A stretch of 64,000 bases of DNA from assembly GCF_012931685.1 (NCBI RefSeq), contig NZ_JABANC010000004.1, positions 1 to 64,000 on the forward strand. The letters are read 5' to 3'. Both the position numbers and the translations under genes were made by a program. Positions 53,232 to 60,443 of the stretch are shown here, piece after piece. The notes below the pieces were generated by a model. The model was not told the DNA's origin. It made no database searches and saw only the letters and a program-made list of their open reading frames with translations. The stretch comes from Hanstruepera ponticola (GTDB lineage Bacteria > Bacteroidota > Bacteroidia > Flavobacteriales > Flavobacteriaceae). Within the stretch, counting starts at the first letter, position 1. Each line of letters begins with the position of its first letter.

Positions 53232-53470
53232 CTGACCCGAAGGAAACCCGAAGGAGATCCGAAGGACACCTGAAGGAGACCGCAAGGAGCACCTAGGGAA
53301 CCCGAAGTAGCTCTATGGGAAACCTATTTAAACAACCTGTCATCCTGAACTTGATTCAGGATCTACTTCATTACTTACGCTTTGAGATTCCTGCCTGCGC
53401 AGGAATGCAACGGGTTGACCTGAAGGAGACCTTAATTAGACCTTAATAAAACCTGACGTAGACCTTACGG
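53232..53470. repeat. Degenerate 11-12 bp minisatellite (CCGAAGGAGA type)
   Basis: Successive variants of ACCCGAAGGAGA run from 53232 to about 53310 (CCCGAAGGAAA, CCGAAGGAGAT, CCGAAGGACAC, CTGAAGGAGAC). They resume at about 53416-53470 (GACCTGAAGGAGACC, TAGACCTTAATAAAACC) after being split by the two palindromes at 53338-53410. No ORF. Confidence 0.7.
53338..53410. repeat. Pair of REP-like palindromes
   Basis: ATCCTGAA, loop CTTGA, TTCAGGAT (53342-53362), and ATTCCTGC, CTGC, GCAGGAAT (53387-53406), about 25 bp apart. A related ATTCCTGC/GCAGGAAT palindrome occurs at 59724-59767. Typical dispersed palindromes of Bacteroidota intergenic DNA. Confidence 0.75.
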
Positions 53471-53576
53471 GGCTTTTAAGCAAAATTACGTATATGTACG
53501 TATTGACTTTTTGGGCTTAAAAAACTAACTTCGCTTATCAATAGATATAAATCATTAAAACGAATTATATCACTAC

Positions 53577-53590
53577 GTTACCACACATTT
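53577..53590. repeat. Left inverted repeat of the putative gene cassette
   Basis: GTTACCACACATTT. It pairs in inverted orientation with GTTACCACACGTTTT read on the minus strand from 54245 to 54231 (13 of 14 positions match). Its end overlaps the TTG start codon at 53589. Upstream at 53488-53501 a short TACGTA/TACGTA dyad precedes it. Confidence 0.6.
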
Positions 53591-54230
53591 GAGAAAAATC
53601 GTATTCATATTGACAATAATGAGTTTGTTTTACAATTGTAAAACTGACAAGAGAAATATGGAACAAAAAAATGCTGAATTTTATTATCCACGAATTACAA
53701 GTTTTGAGAATGACTCAATCCTGACCAAAATTGAATTGGAATCTATCAAAAATTATGGTGAACTGATAAAAATTGCGGATAGAATTGCGTGCAACGGAAA
53801 ATTGCCTGTTTTGAAATTTAACTCTAACAAAACTGACTTCAATTTTTTAGTTTTTAAAATGTGCTCGGAATCGAATATTATAGCGGATTATTCTCAACGA
53901 AATGTAATCTTTATCGAAAACAATACTGTAATTATAAATGACCTAATTGAAAAGCCTTTAGATAGTTTAAAAGAAATTTTAAAGAATCACATATTAAATC
54001 CAGAAAAGCAATCAGATTACTCTCAAAATATTGACAAAGCAATTATTTTTTATTATCAAGATAGTCTGTTTGGAAAAGAAGAAATTAAAAAACAATTTAT
54101 AAAATTAGCAACTGAATTTAATGAGCTGAATAAGAGAAATGGGGATAGTCTTTCATTGAAAATTAAATTAAATGATTATCCATACATGCGAATTGATATG
54201 CCGATACCACCACCACCGATTGAAAAATAA
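53589..54230 (+). CDS. hypothetical lipoprotein in an inverted-repeat-bounded cassette
   Basis: 213 residues from a TTG at 53589. The TTG is chosen because the signal peptide (MRKIVFILTIMSLFYNC) starts exactly there and no in-frame ATG precedes it. Lipobox at Cys17. The mature part is Lys/Asn/Ile-rich, with LILE-type helices, a RIACNGKLPVLKFNSNKTD segment and a final Pro-rich PMPIPPPPIEK-like end (DMPIPPPPIEK). No family recognised. The gene is bracketed by inverted repeats and followed by a foldable element, suggesting acquisition as a unit. Very AT-rich compared with neighbours. Confidence 0.75.
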   Translation: MRKIVFILTIMSLFYNCKTDKRNMEQKNAEFYYPRITSFENDSILTKIELESIKNYGELIKIADRIACNGKLPVLKFNSNKTDFNFLVFKMCSESNIIADYSQRNVIFIENNTVIINDLIEKPLDSLKEILKNHILNPEKQSDYSQNIDKAIIFYYQDSLFGKEEIKKQFIKLATEFNELNKRNGDSLSLKIKLNDYPYMRIDMPIPPPPIEK

Positions 54231-54378
54231 AAAACGTGTGGTAACACCGTATATAAGCTATGGCTTGGTCGGTGCTCACTTGGAAAATCCTGCGGATTTC
54301 CCAAAATCGGTTTTTATTGGAGAGTTTCGTGCTAAATCACGCCACAGCTCATATACAAACACGATAAGCGTACTACCA
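54231..54378 (+). other. Foldable 3' element after the cassette gene
   Basis: Starts with the right inverted repeat (AAAACGTGTGGTAAC, 54231-54245). GTATATAAGCTATGGC near the start can pair with GCCACAGCTCATATAC near the end (about 54350-54365), 14 of 17 aligned positions matching. Inside, TTGGAAAATCC/GGATTTCCCAA forms a second hairpin. The nested stems suggest a conserved recombination-site-like or RNA structure. Noncoding: only short ORFs. Confidence 0.55.
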
Positions 54379-54382
54379 AAAA

Positions 54383-55540
54383 TTACTCATTAAACTTCGC
54401 CTTTTTACTGCCTTCATACATGACGTATTTAACCAAGCGGGATTCCAGTTTGGCATTAAACAAATGTATTTTTCGGGAGGGTCGTAAACCCACATGTTTT
54501 AGGGCATCCAGATTGGAGGTAATAAACCAGGCATCGGTGCCTGGGTAGCCTTGTTTGAGGGTGTCACCAATAGCGGCATAGAACTTTTCCATATCAATAT
54601 CCAGACGCTCGCCATAGGGTGGGTTAAACAGCATGTGCAGCTTCCCCTCGCCTGCTTTCTGGGTTTTAAAGAAGTCTTCGTGCTGGATGGTGATAAACTC
54701 GTCTAAATGGGCGTTTTTAATATTGGCTTTGGCTTTGGACACCGCAGATGGTGATTTGTCATAGCCTATCATTTTATGATGGAAATCGCGTGTTTTCTTT
54801 AAGAGGGATTCTTCAATGGTTTCAAATAATTCGACATCCCAATCTTGCCAGCGTTCAAAAGCAAATTCTTTACGCATGAGGTTTGGTGGAATGTTACAGG
54901 CTATCATGGCGGCTTCGGCTAAAATGGTGCCACTACCACACATGGGATCCATAAAATCGCACTGACCATCCCAACCCGACAGCATGACCAAACCTGCTGC
55001 CAATACTTCGTTTATTGGTGCTATGTTGGTGGCTGTTTTATACCCACGTTTGTGTAAGGACTCACCAGAACTATCTAATGAAATGGTGCATTGTTGCCTA
55101 TCAATATGCACATTGATTTTTAAATCGGGGAAGCGTAAATCTATATTAGGTCGTTCTTTGGTGGTATCCCGAAACTTATCGACAATAGCGTCTTTGGTTT
55201 TAAGGGCTATGTATTTGGAGTGGGTAAATAGTTTGGAATGTACCGTAGCATCAATAGCCAAAGACCCTGTTGGTTTCAGGTATTGTGACCAGTCCATTTT
55301 ATAGACCTTGTCATATAAATCCTGTTCGTTGTTAACCCGAAAGGATTCAATAGGTTTTAGAATTTTAATGGCTGTACGCAGGCCTAAATTGGCTTTGTAC
55401 ATAAAGCCTTTGTCTCCTACAAAGCTCACATTTCTGACCCCTTTTTGAATGTCTTGAGCACCTAACTGCAAGAGTTCTTTTTCTAACAATTCTTCAAAAC
55501 CAAATAAGGTTTTTGCCACCATTTTAAAATTATTCTCCAT
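54383..55540 (-). CDS. THUMP domain class I RNA methyltransferase (RlmL/K-type)
   Basis: 385 residues from ATG 55540 (MENNFKMVAKTLFGFEELLEKELLQLGAQ); a longer frame to 55810 overlaps the divergent methyltransferase and is rejected. THUMP domain about 50-150, UPF0020/RMKL methyltransferase about 165-380 with the SAM motif MDPMCGSGTILAEAAMIA and catalytic MLFNPPYGERL. It resembles E. coli RlmL N-terminal activity (m2G2445 of 23S rRNA), but the target is inferred. Its stop sits just past the cassette element. Confidence 0.94.
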   Translation of the reverse strand: MENNFKMVAKTLFGFEELLEKELLQLGAQDIQKGVRNVSFVGDKGFMYKANLGLRTAIKILKPIESFRVNNEQDLYDKVYKMDWSQYLKPTGSLAIDATVHSKLFTHSKYIALKTKDAIVDKFRDTTKERPNIDLRFPDLKINVHIDRQQCTISLDSSGESLHKRGYKTATNIAPINEVLAAGLVMLSGWDGQCDFMDPMCGSGTILAEAAMIACNIPPNLMRKEFAFERWQDWDVELFETIEESLLKKTRDFHHKMIGYDKSPSAVSKAKANIKNAHLDEFITIQHEDFFKTQKAGEGKLHMLFNPPYGERLDIDMEKFYAAIGDTLKQGYPGTDAWFITSNLDALKHVGLRPSRKIHLFNAKLESRLVKYVMYEGSKKAKFNE

Positions 55541-55633
55541 CACGACTATTAAATAGATTGCAAAAATACAGTATTTTTGTTGCAACTTTAGAGTATCTAA
55601 AATTAAAAGATTCTCATTTTTGTGGGACATACT

Positions 55634-56365
55634 ATGACAAAAGACACAACAGCTTGGTTTGCCTCTTGGTTTGACACACCTTTTTATCACATTCTTTATA
55701 AAGATAGGGATTATGAAGAGGCGCAATTGTTTATGGACAATCTTACGGAATACCTGAACATTCCTGAACAGGGCTCTATCATGGATTTGGCTTGTGGTAA
55801 AGGGCGTCACTCGGTGTATCTCAATTCATTAGGTTATGATGTTACTGGTGTTGACTTGTCTGAAAACAGTATAGCTCACGCCAAACAATATGAGAATGAG
55901 AGCTTACACTTTCAGGTTCATGACATGTGCAAACCGTTTGGTAAACGCTTTGATGCGGTTTTTAATTTGTTTACCAGTTTTGGGTATTTTGAAAACGAAG
56001 TAGATAATTTGAAGACTATTCAGGCTATTCAAGCCAATTTGAAACCTTTTGGATTTGGCGTGATTGATTTTATGAATACGGATTTTGTTATTGACAACCT
56101 GGTACCAAACGAAACTAAAACGGTTGATGGCATTGATTTTAATCTGAAGCGAACTGTTGAAAACAGCTATATTATTAAGGATATTTCATTTATACATGAT
56201 GGTGAAGCATTTCATTTTCAAGAACGTGTGAGAGCCTTTACACTAGATGACTTTGAAGCTTTATTTGAGCAAGCAAACGTTTATTTGCTGGATGTTTTTG
56301 GCGATTATAAATTGCGTAAGTTTGACAGGAAAACTTCTGAACGCCTAATCATGATTTTTAAATAA
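55634..56365 (+). CDS. class I SAM-dependent methyltransferase
   Basis: 243 residues from ATG 55634; a GTG at 55622 is in frame. Rossmann methyltransferase: motif I IMDLACGKGRHSVYLNSLG (about 48-66), then VTGVDLSENSIAHAKQ, and AVFNLFTSFGYFENE. A small beta insert follows (TVDGIDFNLKRTVENSYIIKD). Substrate unknown; small-molecule type. It is first in a tight plus-strand operon with a ZIP transporter, a DUF4268 gene and a GNAT gene (spacings of 2-3 nt). Confidence 0.93.
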   Translation: MTKDTTAWFASWFDTPFYHILYKDRDYEEAQLFMDNLTEYLNIPEQGSIMDLACGKGRHSVYLNSLGYDVTGVDLSENSIAHAKQYENESLHFQVHDMCKPFGKRFDAVFNLFTSFGYFENEVDNLKTIQAIQANLKPFGFGVIDFMNTDFVIDNLVPNETKTVDGIDFNLKRTVENSYIIKDISFIHDGEAFHFQERVRAFTLDDFEALFEQANVYLLDVFGDYKLRKFDRKTSERLIMIFK

Positions 56366-56367
56366 GC

Positions 56368-57039
56368 ATGCTCAATTACTTACTACCCATTATTTCGGTG
56401 CTTTTAGGCTTTTTTGTGGTGCTTGTTTTAAAGCCTTCAGATGTTAGGCATTTAAAATTGTTATTAGCCTTTAGTGGTGCCTTTTTATTATCCATTACAG
56501 TATTTAGTTTTTTACCGGAAGTTTACGAACACAAGGATTCCAACGTGGGTATTTTTATCATGATGGGTATTTTGTTCCAAATTATTCTGGAGTTTTTCTC
56601 AAAAGGTGCCGAACATGGGCATATGCATCTGGATAAGTCTAAAACTATTTTCCCTTGGGTATTATTCATTAGTTTGAGTATTCATGCCATTTTAGAAGGC
56701 ATTCCTATTGAAGCGCATGACAATTTGGTGTATGGTATTATAGTACATAAGCTTCCTGTTGCTATTATATTGGCAACGTTTTTTATGCAATCGCAACTAT
56801 CAAAGCTTAAAATAGCCTTGTTTTTAATCTTATTTGCATTGATGACGCCTCTGGGTGTTTATATGTCAGATTCCATTGGTTTTATAAAAGATTACTACAA
56901 TGAGATTTCGGCCATTGTGATTGGTATCTTTTTGCATATCTCTACAACCATACTATTTGAAAGCAGTGAAGGACATAAATTTAATTTAACCAAAATTCTA
57001 ACCATTATATCAGCGATCATTATTGCCTATTTTATCTAA
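56368..57039 (+). CDS. ZIP family metal transporter
   Basis: 223 residues with about 7 membrane segments. The ZIP signature region is ISLSIHAILEGIPIEAHDN (TM4 type) and GIIVHKLPVAIILATFF (TM5), whose His and Glu form the metal path; a His-rich loop EHGHMHLDKS precedes. It would import Zn2+ or another divalent metal across the inner membrane. It starts 2 nt after the methyltransferase stop. Confidence 0.93.
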   Translation: MLNYLLPIISVLLGFFVVLVLKPSDVRHLKLLLAFSGAFLLSITVFSFLPEVYEHKDSNVGIFIMMGILFQIILEFFSKGAEHGHMHLDKSKTIFPWVLFISLSIHAILEGIPIEAHDNLVYGIIVHKLPVAIILATFFMQSQLSKLKIALFLILFALMTPLGVYMSDSIGFIKDYYNEISAIVIGIFLHISTTILFESSEGHKFNLTKILTIISAIIIAYFI

Positions 57040-57042
57040 ATC

Positions 57043-57471
57043 ATGTTTAGTAAAGAAGAAAGTCGGAAATTACGTGAAACGTTTTGGATAAGCTTTGGAA
57101 AATCATTCCCGAGAAAGTGGCTGTTATACAATACCAAAATAAAGGGCTTTAGTTTTAAGTTTCATTTTGATACCAAAGAGGCTTTGGTGGCTTTGGATGT
57201 AGAAAGTGATTTGGAAAACCGTATTAATTATTGGGAAAAACTACTGGCACTTAAAAGTATTCTTAAAGCTGATTACCTACCCACTGCCCTATTTAAGGAA
57301 ACCTATTATTTGGAAAACGGCAAAGAAATATCACGTATTTATGTGCCACTGGAGGACAACGTGAGTATTCACAATAAAAATAGTTGGCAACAGGTGATGG
57401 TATTTTTTAATGAAACCATGAATCTGTTTGAGGCCTTTTTTGAGGAATATCAAGATGTTATAAAATCATAA
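57043..57471 (+). CDS. DUF4268 domain protein
   Basis: 142 residues, soluble. Pattern of FWISFGKSFPRKWLLYNTKIKGFSFKFHFDTKEALVALDVE and IYVPLEDNVSIHNKNSWQQVMVFFNETMNLFEAFFEEY matches the flavobacterial DUF4268 family. Function unknown; fold PD-(D/E)XK-like in some relatives, not shown here. It lies 3 nt after the ZIP gene and 3 nt before GNAT, so co-transcribed. Confidence 0.87.
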   Translation: MFSKEESRKLRETFWISFGKSFPRKWLLYNTKIKGFSFKFHFDTKEALVALDVESDLENRINYWEKLLALKSILKADYLPTALFKETYYLENGKEISRIYVPLEDNVSIHNKNSWQQVMVFFNETMNLFEAFFEEYQDVIKS

Positions 57472-57474
57472 TTT

Positions 57475-58044
57475 ATGCCTACGGAAATTAATGCATCGGT
57501 TTTTGAAGCGTTTCCCGAATTGGAAAGCGAGAGACTCCTTTTTCGTGATTTTCAAGCGCGTGATGCTGAAGATTTGTTCTTTCTGAAAACAGATGATCGG
57601 GTTATGGCGCATATGGATTCCAAAAGGCATCAAAGCCTTGAGGACAGTTTAGAGCTGATTCGTAACAATCAGACCTCATTTATTGAGCAGACTGGCCTTA
57701 ACTGGGCTATTATTGACAAGTCTACAAATAGATTTATTGGTTATTTTGGTTATTGGCGATTGGACAAAGTCAATTGCCGCGGTGAGATTGGGTATAGTCT
57801 GCATCCTGATTATTGGGGAAACGGTTATATGAAGGAAACCTTTTCAACCCTGATTCCATTTGGATTTAAAACCTTACATCTGCATAGTATTGAAGCCAAT
57901 ATCAATCCTAATAATGTTAATTCGGAGAAGTTATTGGTGCATTTTGGTTTTAAAAAGGAAGCTTATTTTAGAGAGAATTATCTATTTGAGGGACAATTTC
58001 TAGATAGTATTATTTATTGCCTGTTGGAAGAGGATATTAAATAA
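57475..58044 (+). CDS. GNAT family N-acetyltransferase (RimJ/RimL type)
   Basis: 189 residues. N-terminal LESERLLFRDFQARDAEDLFFL is typical of the RimJ/RimL subfamily. The acetyl-CoA pyrophosphate loop is GEIGYSLHPDYWGNGYMKETFSTLIPFGF (Gln/Arg-x-x-Gly-x-Gly/Ala replaced by YWGNGY), then HSIEANINPNNVNSEKLLVHFGFKKEAY. Substrate unknown. It is the last gene of the operon. An 85-bp copy of its 3' end occurs 1.6 kb downstream at 59535-59619. Confidence 0.94.
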   Translation: MPTEINASVFEAFPELESERLLFRDFQARDAEDLFFLKTDDRVMAHMDSKRHQSLEDSLELIRNNQTSFIEQTGLNWAIIDKSTNRFIGYFGYWRLDKVNCRGEIGYSLHPDYWGNGYMKETFSTLIPFGFKTLHLHSIEANINPNNVNSEKLLVHFGFKKEAYFRENYLFEGQFLDSIIYCLLEEDIK

Positions 58045-58051
58045 CTAAAAA

Positions 58052-58075
58052 ACCACCCTTTCAGGTGGCTTTTCA
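58052..58075. terminator. Terminator after the GNAT gene
   Basis: CCACC, loop CTTTCA, GGTGG with A- and T-runs on each side. It lies between the converging GNAT and YceI genes. Confidence 0.75.
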
Positions 58076-58096
58076 ATAACAAGTATTTGCTATTAA

Positions 58097-58657
58097 TTAG
58101 AATTGCAAGTCAGCTATGATATCAAATTCATCATAGATTACTTTGTCCTGTAAATTGTCAAAAAAGCTACTAGATCCGTATCTAACATCATACTTGCTAC
58201 GATCAATTTTTAAGTTTGCTGTAGCTTTACTTCCATAAACCGAAAGTATAAATGTTACTGGATGCGTTGTTTCTTTAATTGTTAAATCGCCTGTAATTTG
58301 GTAAGCGTTTTTCCCACTTGCTTGAACATCTGTAAAAATCAAACTTGCTGTCGGGTATTTTTCTACACCAAAAAAATCATCGGATTTTAAGTGTCCATCC
58401 AATTTACCTTTATACTCCCCAGATAAATCAGTTGATCCGATAGTTGTCATATCCATGACGAAATTTCCTCCTGTAAGAGTTTCACCATCAAATACCAAAT
58501 TACCTGATTTAATGGCTATGGTACCCTCATGAGAGCCAGTAACTTTATAACCTTTCCAGGTTACTTCACTTTCTGATTTCTTAATATCTTTTTTTTGAGC
58601 ATTCATAGTTGCTGTAAAAGTTGCAAATGCAACAATAATTAAAGTTGATTTTTTCAT
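58097..58657 (-). CDS. YceI family periplasmic protein
   Basis: 186 residues, signal peptide ending TMNAQ. Lipocalin-like YceI domain: SEVTWKGYKVTGSHEGTIAIKSGNLVFDGETLTGGNFVMDMTTI, then LKSDDFFGVEKYPTASLIFTDV and DLTIKETTHPVTFILSV, ending YDEFDIIADLQF. YceI proteins bind isoprenoid or other lipids in the periplasm. It lies downstream of a Crp/Fnr gene on the same strand, with a palindromic operator candidate between (58721-58754); YceI is a plausible regulatory target. Confidence 0.94.
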   Translation of the reverse strand: MKKSTLIIVAFATFTATMNAQKKDIKKSESEVTWKGYKVTGSHEGTIAIKSGNLVFDGETLTGGNFVMDMTTIGSTDLSGEYKGKLDGHLKSDDFFGVEKYPTASLIFTDVQASGKNAYQITGDLTIKETTHPVTFILSVYGSKATANLKIDRSKYDVRYGSSSFFDNLQDKVIYDEFDIIADLQF

Positions 58658-58720
58658 TTTATTTTTATTGTATATGATTTTACCTTACAAAGGTGCAACA
58701 AGAGTAGCCTAAAAAAAATG

Positions 58721-58754
58721 AACTGGTTTATTAAAAAATATTAAACTAGTTTAA
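58721..58754. promoter_or_regulatory. Operator candidate between the Crp/Fnr gene and yceI
   Basis: Perfect 14-bp palindrome TTAAACTAGTTTAA (58741-58754), with a second copy of its half, AACTGGTTTA (58721-58730), at a 23-bp step. Such palindromes suit a dimeric Crp-type regulator. The spacer also holds a CACCTTTG element near the likely yceI promoter. Confidence 0.5.
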
Positions 58755-58771
58755 CTAAGTTATAAAACAGT

Positions 58772-59347
58772 CTATTGGGAAGCCAATTGGCTTTTAATTT
58801 TACTCAAAAACTCTTTGGTTATGCCTAAATAAGATGCCAATAAGTATTGCGGAATACGTTGCTCAATGTTTGGGTAGGTATTTTTGAAATATAAATAACG
58901 TTCTTTGGCAGTCATACTGAAATTTCTAATAATACGCTTTTGGGAAGCCGCCAAACCGCGCTCCAGTAATTTTCTAAAAAAGCGTTCCAACGCTGGTATT
59001 TTTTGAAAGACTTCATCAATAGTATCCACATGAAACTGTGCCAGAACTGTATTTTCTAAACATTGTATATTGAATTGGGCTGGCTTTTGTTCAATAAAAC
59101 TACCAATATCCGAAACCCACCAATCTTCAACGCCCAACATTATGATGTGCTCCTGACCTGTATCATCAACATAGAACATTTTAGTACAACCCTGTAGAAT
59201 GAAGCTACTATGCTTGCAAACGTCTCCTTGCTGCAAAATATATTGTCCTTTTAAATATTTCCTTTCAGCAACATAATTGGATAAGGTATTGATCTCCTCT
59301 GAAGTCAAATCAATATATTGTCTGATATAGTTTAGTAATGATTGAAT
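58772..59347 (-). CDS. Crp/Fnr family transcriptional regulator
   Basis: The cNMP-binding domain (about 30-130; KGQYILQQGDVCKHSSFILQG) is followed by a C-terminal HTH (IPQYLLASYLGITKEFLSKIKSQL). The ligand-pocket residues of classical Crp are not evident. TTG 59308 gives 178 residues, but the frame continues upstream with coding-like sequence LLNYIRQYIDLTSEEI, a typical Crp N-terminus. The only codon there that could initiate is ATT at 59347 (191 residues); no in-frame ATG, GTG or TTG exists before the stop at about 59371. The promoter at 59374-59407 supports the longer form. Probable regulator of yceI. Confidence 0.85.
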   Translation of the reverse strand: MQSLLNYIRQYIDLTSEEINTLSNYVAERKYLKGQYILQQGDVCKHSSFILQGCTKMFYVDDTGQEHIIMLGVEDWWVSDIGSFIEQKPAQFNIQCLENTVLAQFHVDTIDEVFQKIPALERFFRKLLERGLAASQKRIIRNFSMTAKERYLYFKNTYPNIEQRIPQYLLASYLGITKEFLSKIKSQLASQ

Positions 59348-59373
59348 AGTAGTGAGCTTATTTTATATTATTT

Positions 59374-59407
59374 CAAAAATAGTAAAATAACATGATTAAA
59401 AATCAAA
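59374..59407 (-). promoter_or_regulatory. Promoter of the Crp/Fnr gene
   Basis: Minus strand: TTTG (59407-59404), 22 nt, TATTTTTG (59381-59374), a consensus Bacteroidota -7 element. The inferred start lies about 20-25 nt upstream of the ATT candidate codon. Confidence 0.6.
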
Positions 59408-59534
59408 GTTTTTCTGACGCTATTTAAGTAAATTCACTAATTCTAATTTTGATGTTTTAAATAAGATTCCAAATAGTTACTAGTTCTTATATACTCGTTT
59501 TGAAACTTTTGTAAATGGGTTAAATTCGCTACCC

Positions 59535-59619
59535 AAAAAGGAAGCCTATTTTAGAGAGAATTATCTTTTTGAGGGACAATTTCTAGATAGTATTATTTAT
59601 TGCCTGTTGGAAGAGGATA
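59535..59619 (+). pseudogene. 85-bp duplicated fragment of the GNAT 3' end
   Basis: AAAAAGGAAGC through AGGATA is identical to 57952-58036 except for 2 of 85 positions, but lacks the rest of the gene and runs into unrelated sequence. It encodes only KEAYFRENYLFEGQFLD-like residues. A dead remnant of a recent duplication. The remaining intergenic stretch 59408-59534 holds nothing else I can support. Confidence 0.85.
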
Positions 59620-59720
59620 ATACAGAATTTCTTTAAACAAAGTATATTGCAAGTAAGTCTTAAAGGCATTCCACTCATTTTATTTTTGAACTGGAAGTCA
59701 TAAAACGACATTCTGTTATT

Positions 59721-59770
59721 TAGATTCCTGCCGTCATTTCGACAAGCTCAATATGACAAGCAGGAATGAC
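59721..59770. repeat. REP-like palindrome with inner arms
   Basis: ATTCCTGC (59724-59731) pairs with GCAGGAAT (59760-59767). The inner GTCAT/ATGAC arms enclose TTTCGACAAGCTCAAT. Same family as 53387-53406. Confidence 0.72.
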
Positions 59771-59816
59771 AGTTTTATCGCAAACCACGACGCAAACGTC
59801 GAGGAATTCTTTTCGA

Positions 59817-60443
59817 TTAAATGATATATAGAAACACCATAAAGAAATGGCTAATAGCACCACCTAAAACAAATAGGTGCCAAATGACGTGGTTATAGGG
59901 AATGCGCTCAATGGCGTAAAAAACAATTCCTAAAGTATAAAACAAGCCACCAGCAAATAACAACAAGACACCATTGGGACCAATAGATTCTGATAAGTAA
60001 GTGAAATCAAAAACCACCAGCCAGCCCATAGCTAAATAGAGCAATACCGATAAGAACTCAAATTTCCCTGTAAAGAAAATTTTTAAGATAAGCCCAAAAG
60101 CTGCGATACCCCAAACAACCCAAAACATTGGCCATCCATGGCTGTTTTCAAGAGCAATGAGTGTAACTGGCGTATAGGTTCCCGCAATTAATAAGTAGAT
60201 ACTTATGTGGTCTAAAATTCTAAAATAGTGCTTGTGCTTTTCACGTTTAATGGCGTGATATAATGTAGAGGCTGTAAAGAGCAGCACAATGGAAATACCA
60301 TAAACTATCACACTAAATAAGCTCCAATCGGTTATATTAGTGTTATAAACCACTAACAATACTAATGCAAGAATACCCAGAAGCGCACCTATGCCATGGC
60401 TCCAAGCATTCAGGTTCTCTTCAAGTTGCGTTTGCTTTCGCAT
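59817..60443 (-). CDS. haemolysin III family (PAQR-like) membrane protein
   Basis: 208 residues with seven membrane segments. Conserved metal-site residues: LNAWSHGIGALLG near the start, the Ser/His/Asp pattern FTASTLYHAIKREKHKHYFRILDHISIYLLIAGTYTPVTL, and the C-terminal HVIWHLFVLGGAISHFFMVF. The family is related to adiponectin receptors and may be a hydrolase of lipid amides; true haemolysin activity is doubtful. Its start overlaps the DUF4294 stop by one base (TAATG), so they are coupled. Confidence 0.93.
   Translation of the reverse strand: MRKQTQLEENLNAWSHGIGALLGILALVLLVVYNTNITDWSLFSVIVYGISIVLLFTASTLYHAIKREKHKHYFRILDHISIYLLIAGTYTPVTLIALENSHGWPMFWVVWGIAAFGLILKIFFTGKFEFLSVLLYLAMGWLVVFDFTYLSESIGPNGVLLLFAGGLFYTLGIVFYAIERIPYNHVIWHLFVLGGAISHFFMVFLYII

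Noticed and set aside
54383-55810. Longer RNA methyltransferase frame starting at 55810
   Set aside because: The first 90 residues overlap the divergent methyltransferase gene and lack family features; the typical start is at 55540.
59408-59534. Start of a broken GNAT gene before the 85-bp copy
   Set aside because: No similarity to the GNAT upstream coding sequence is visible before 59535.
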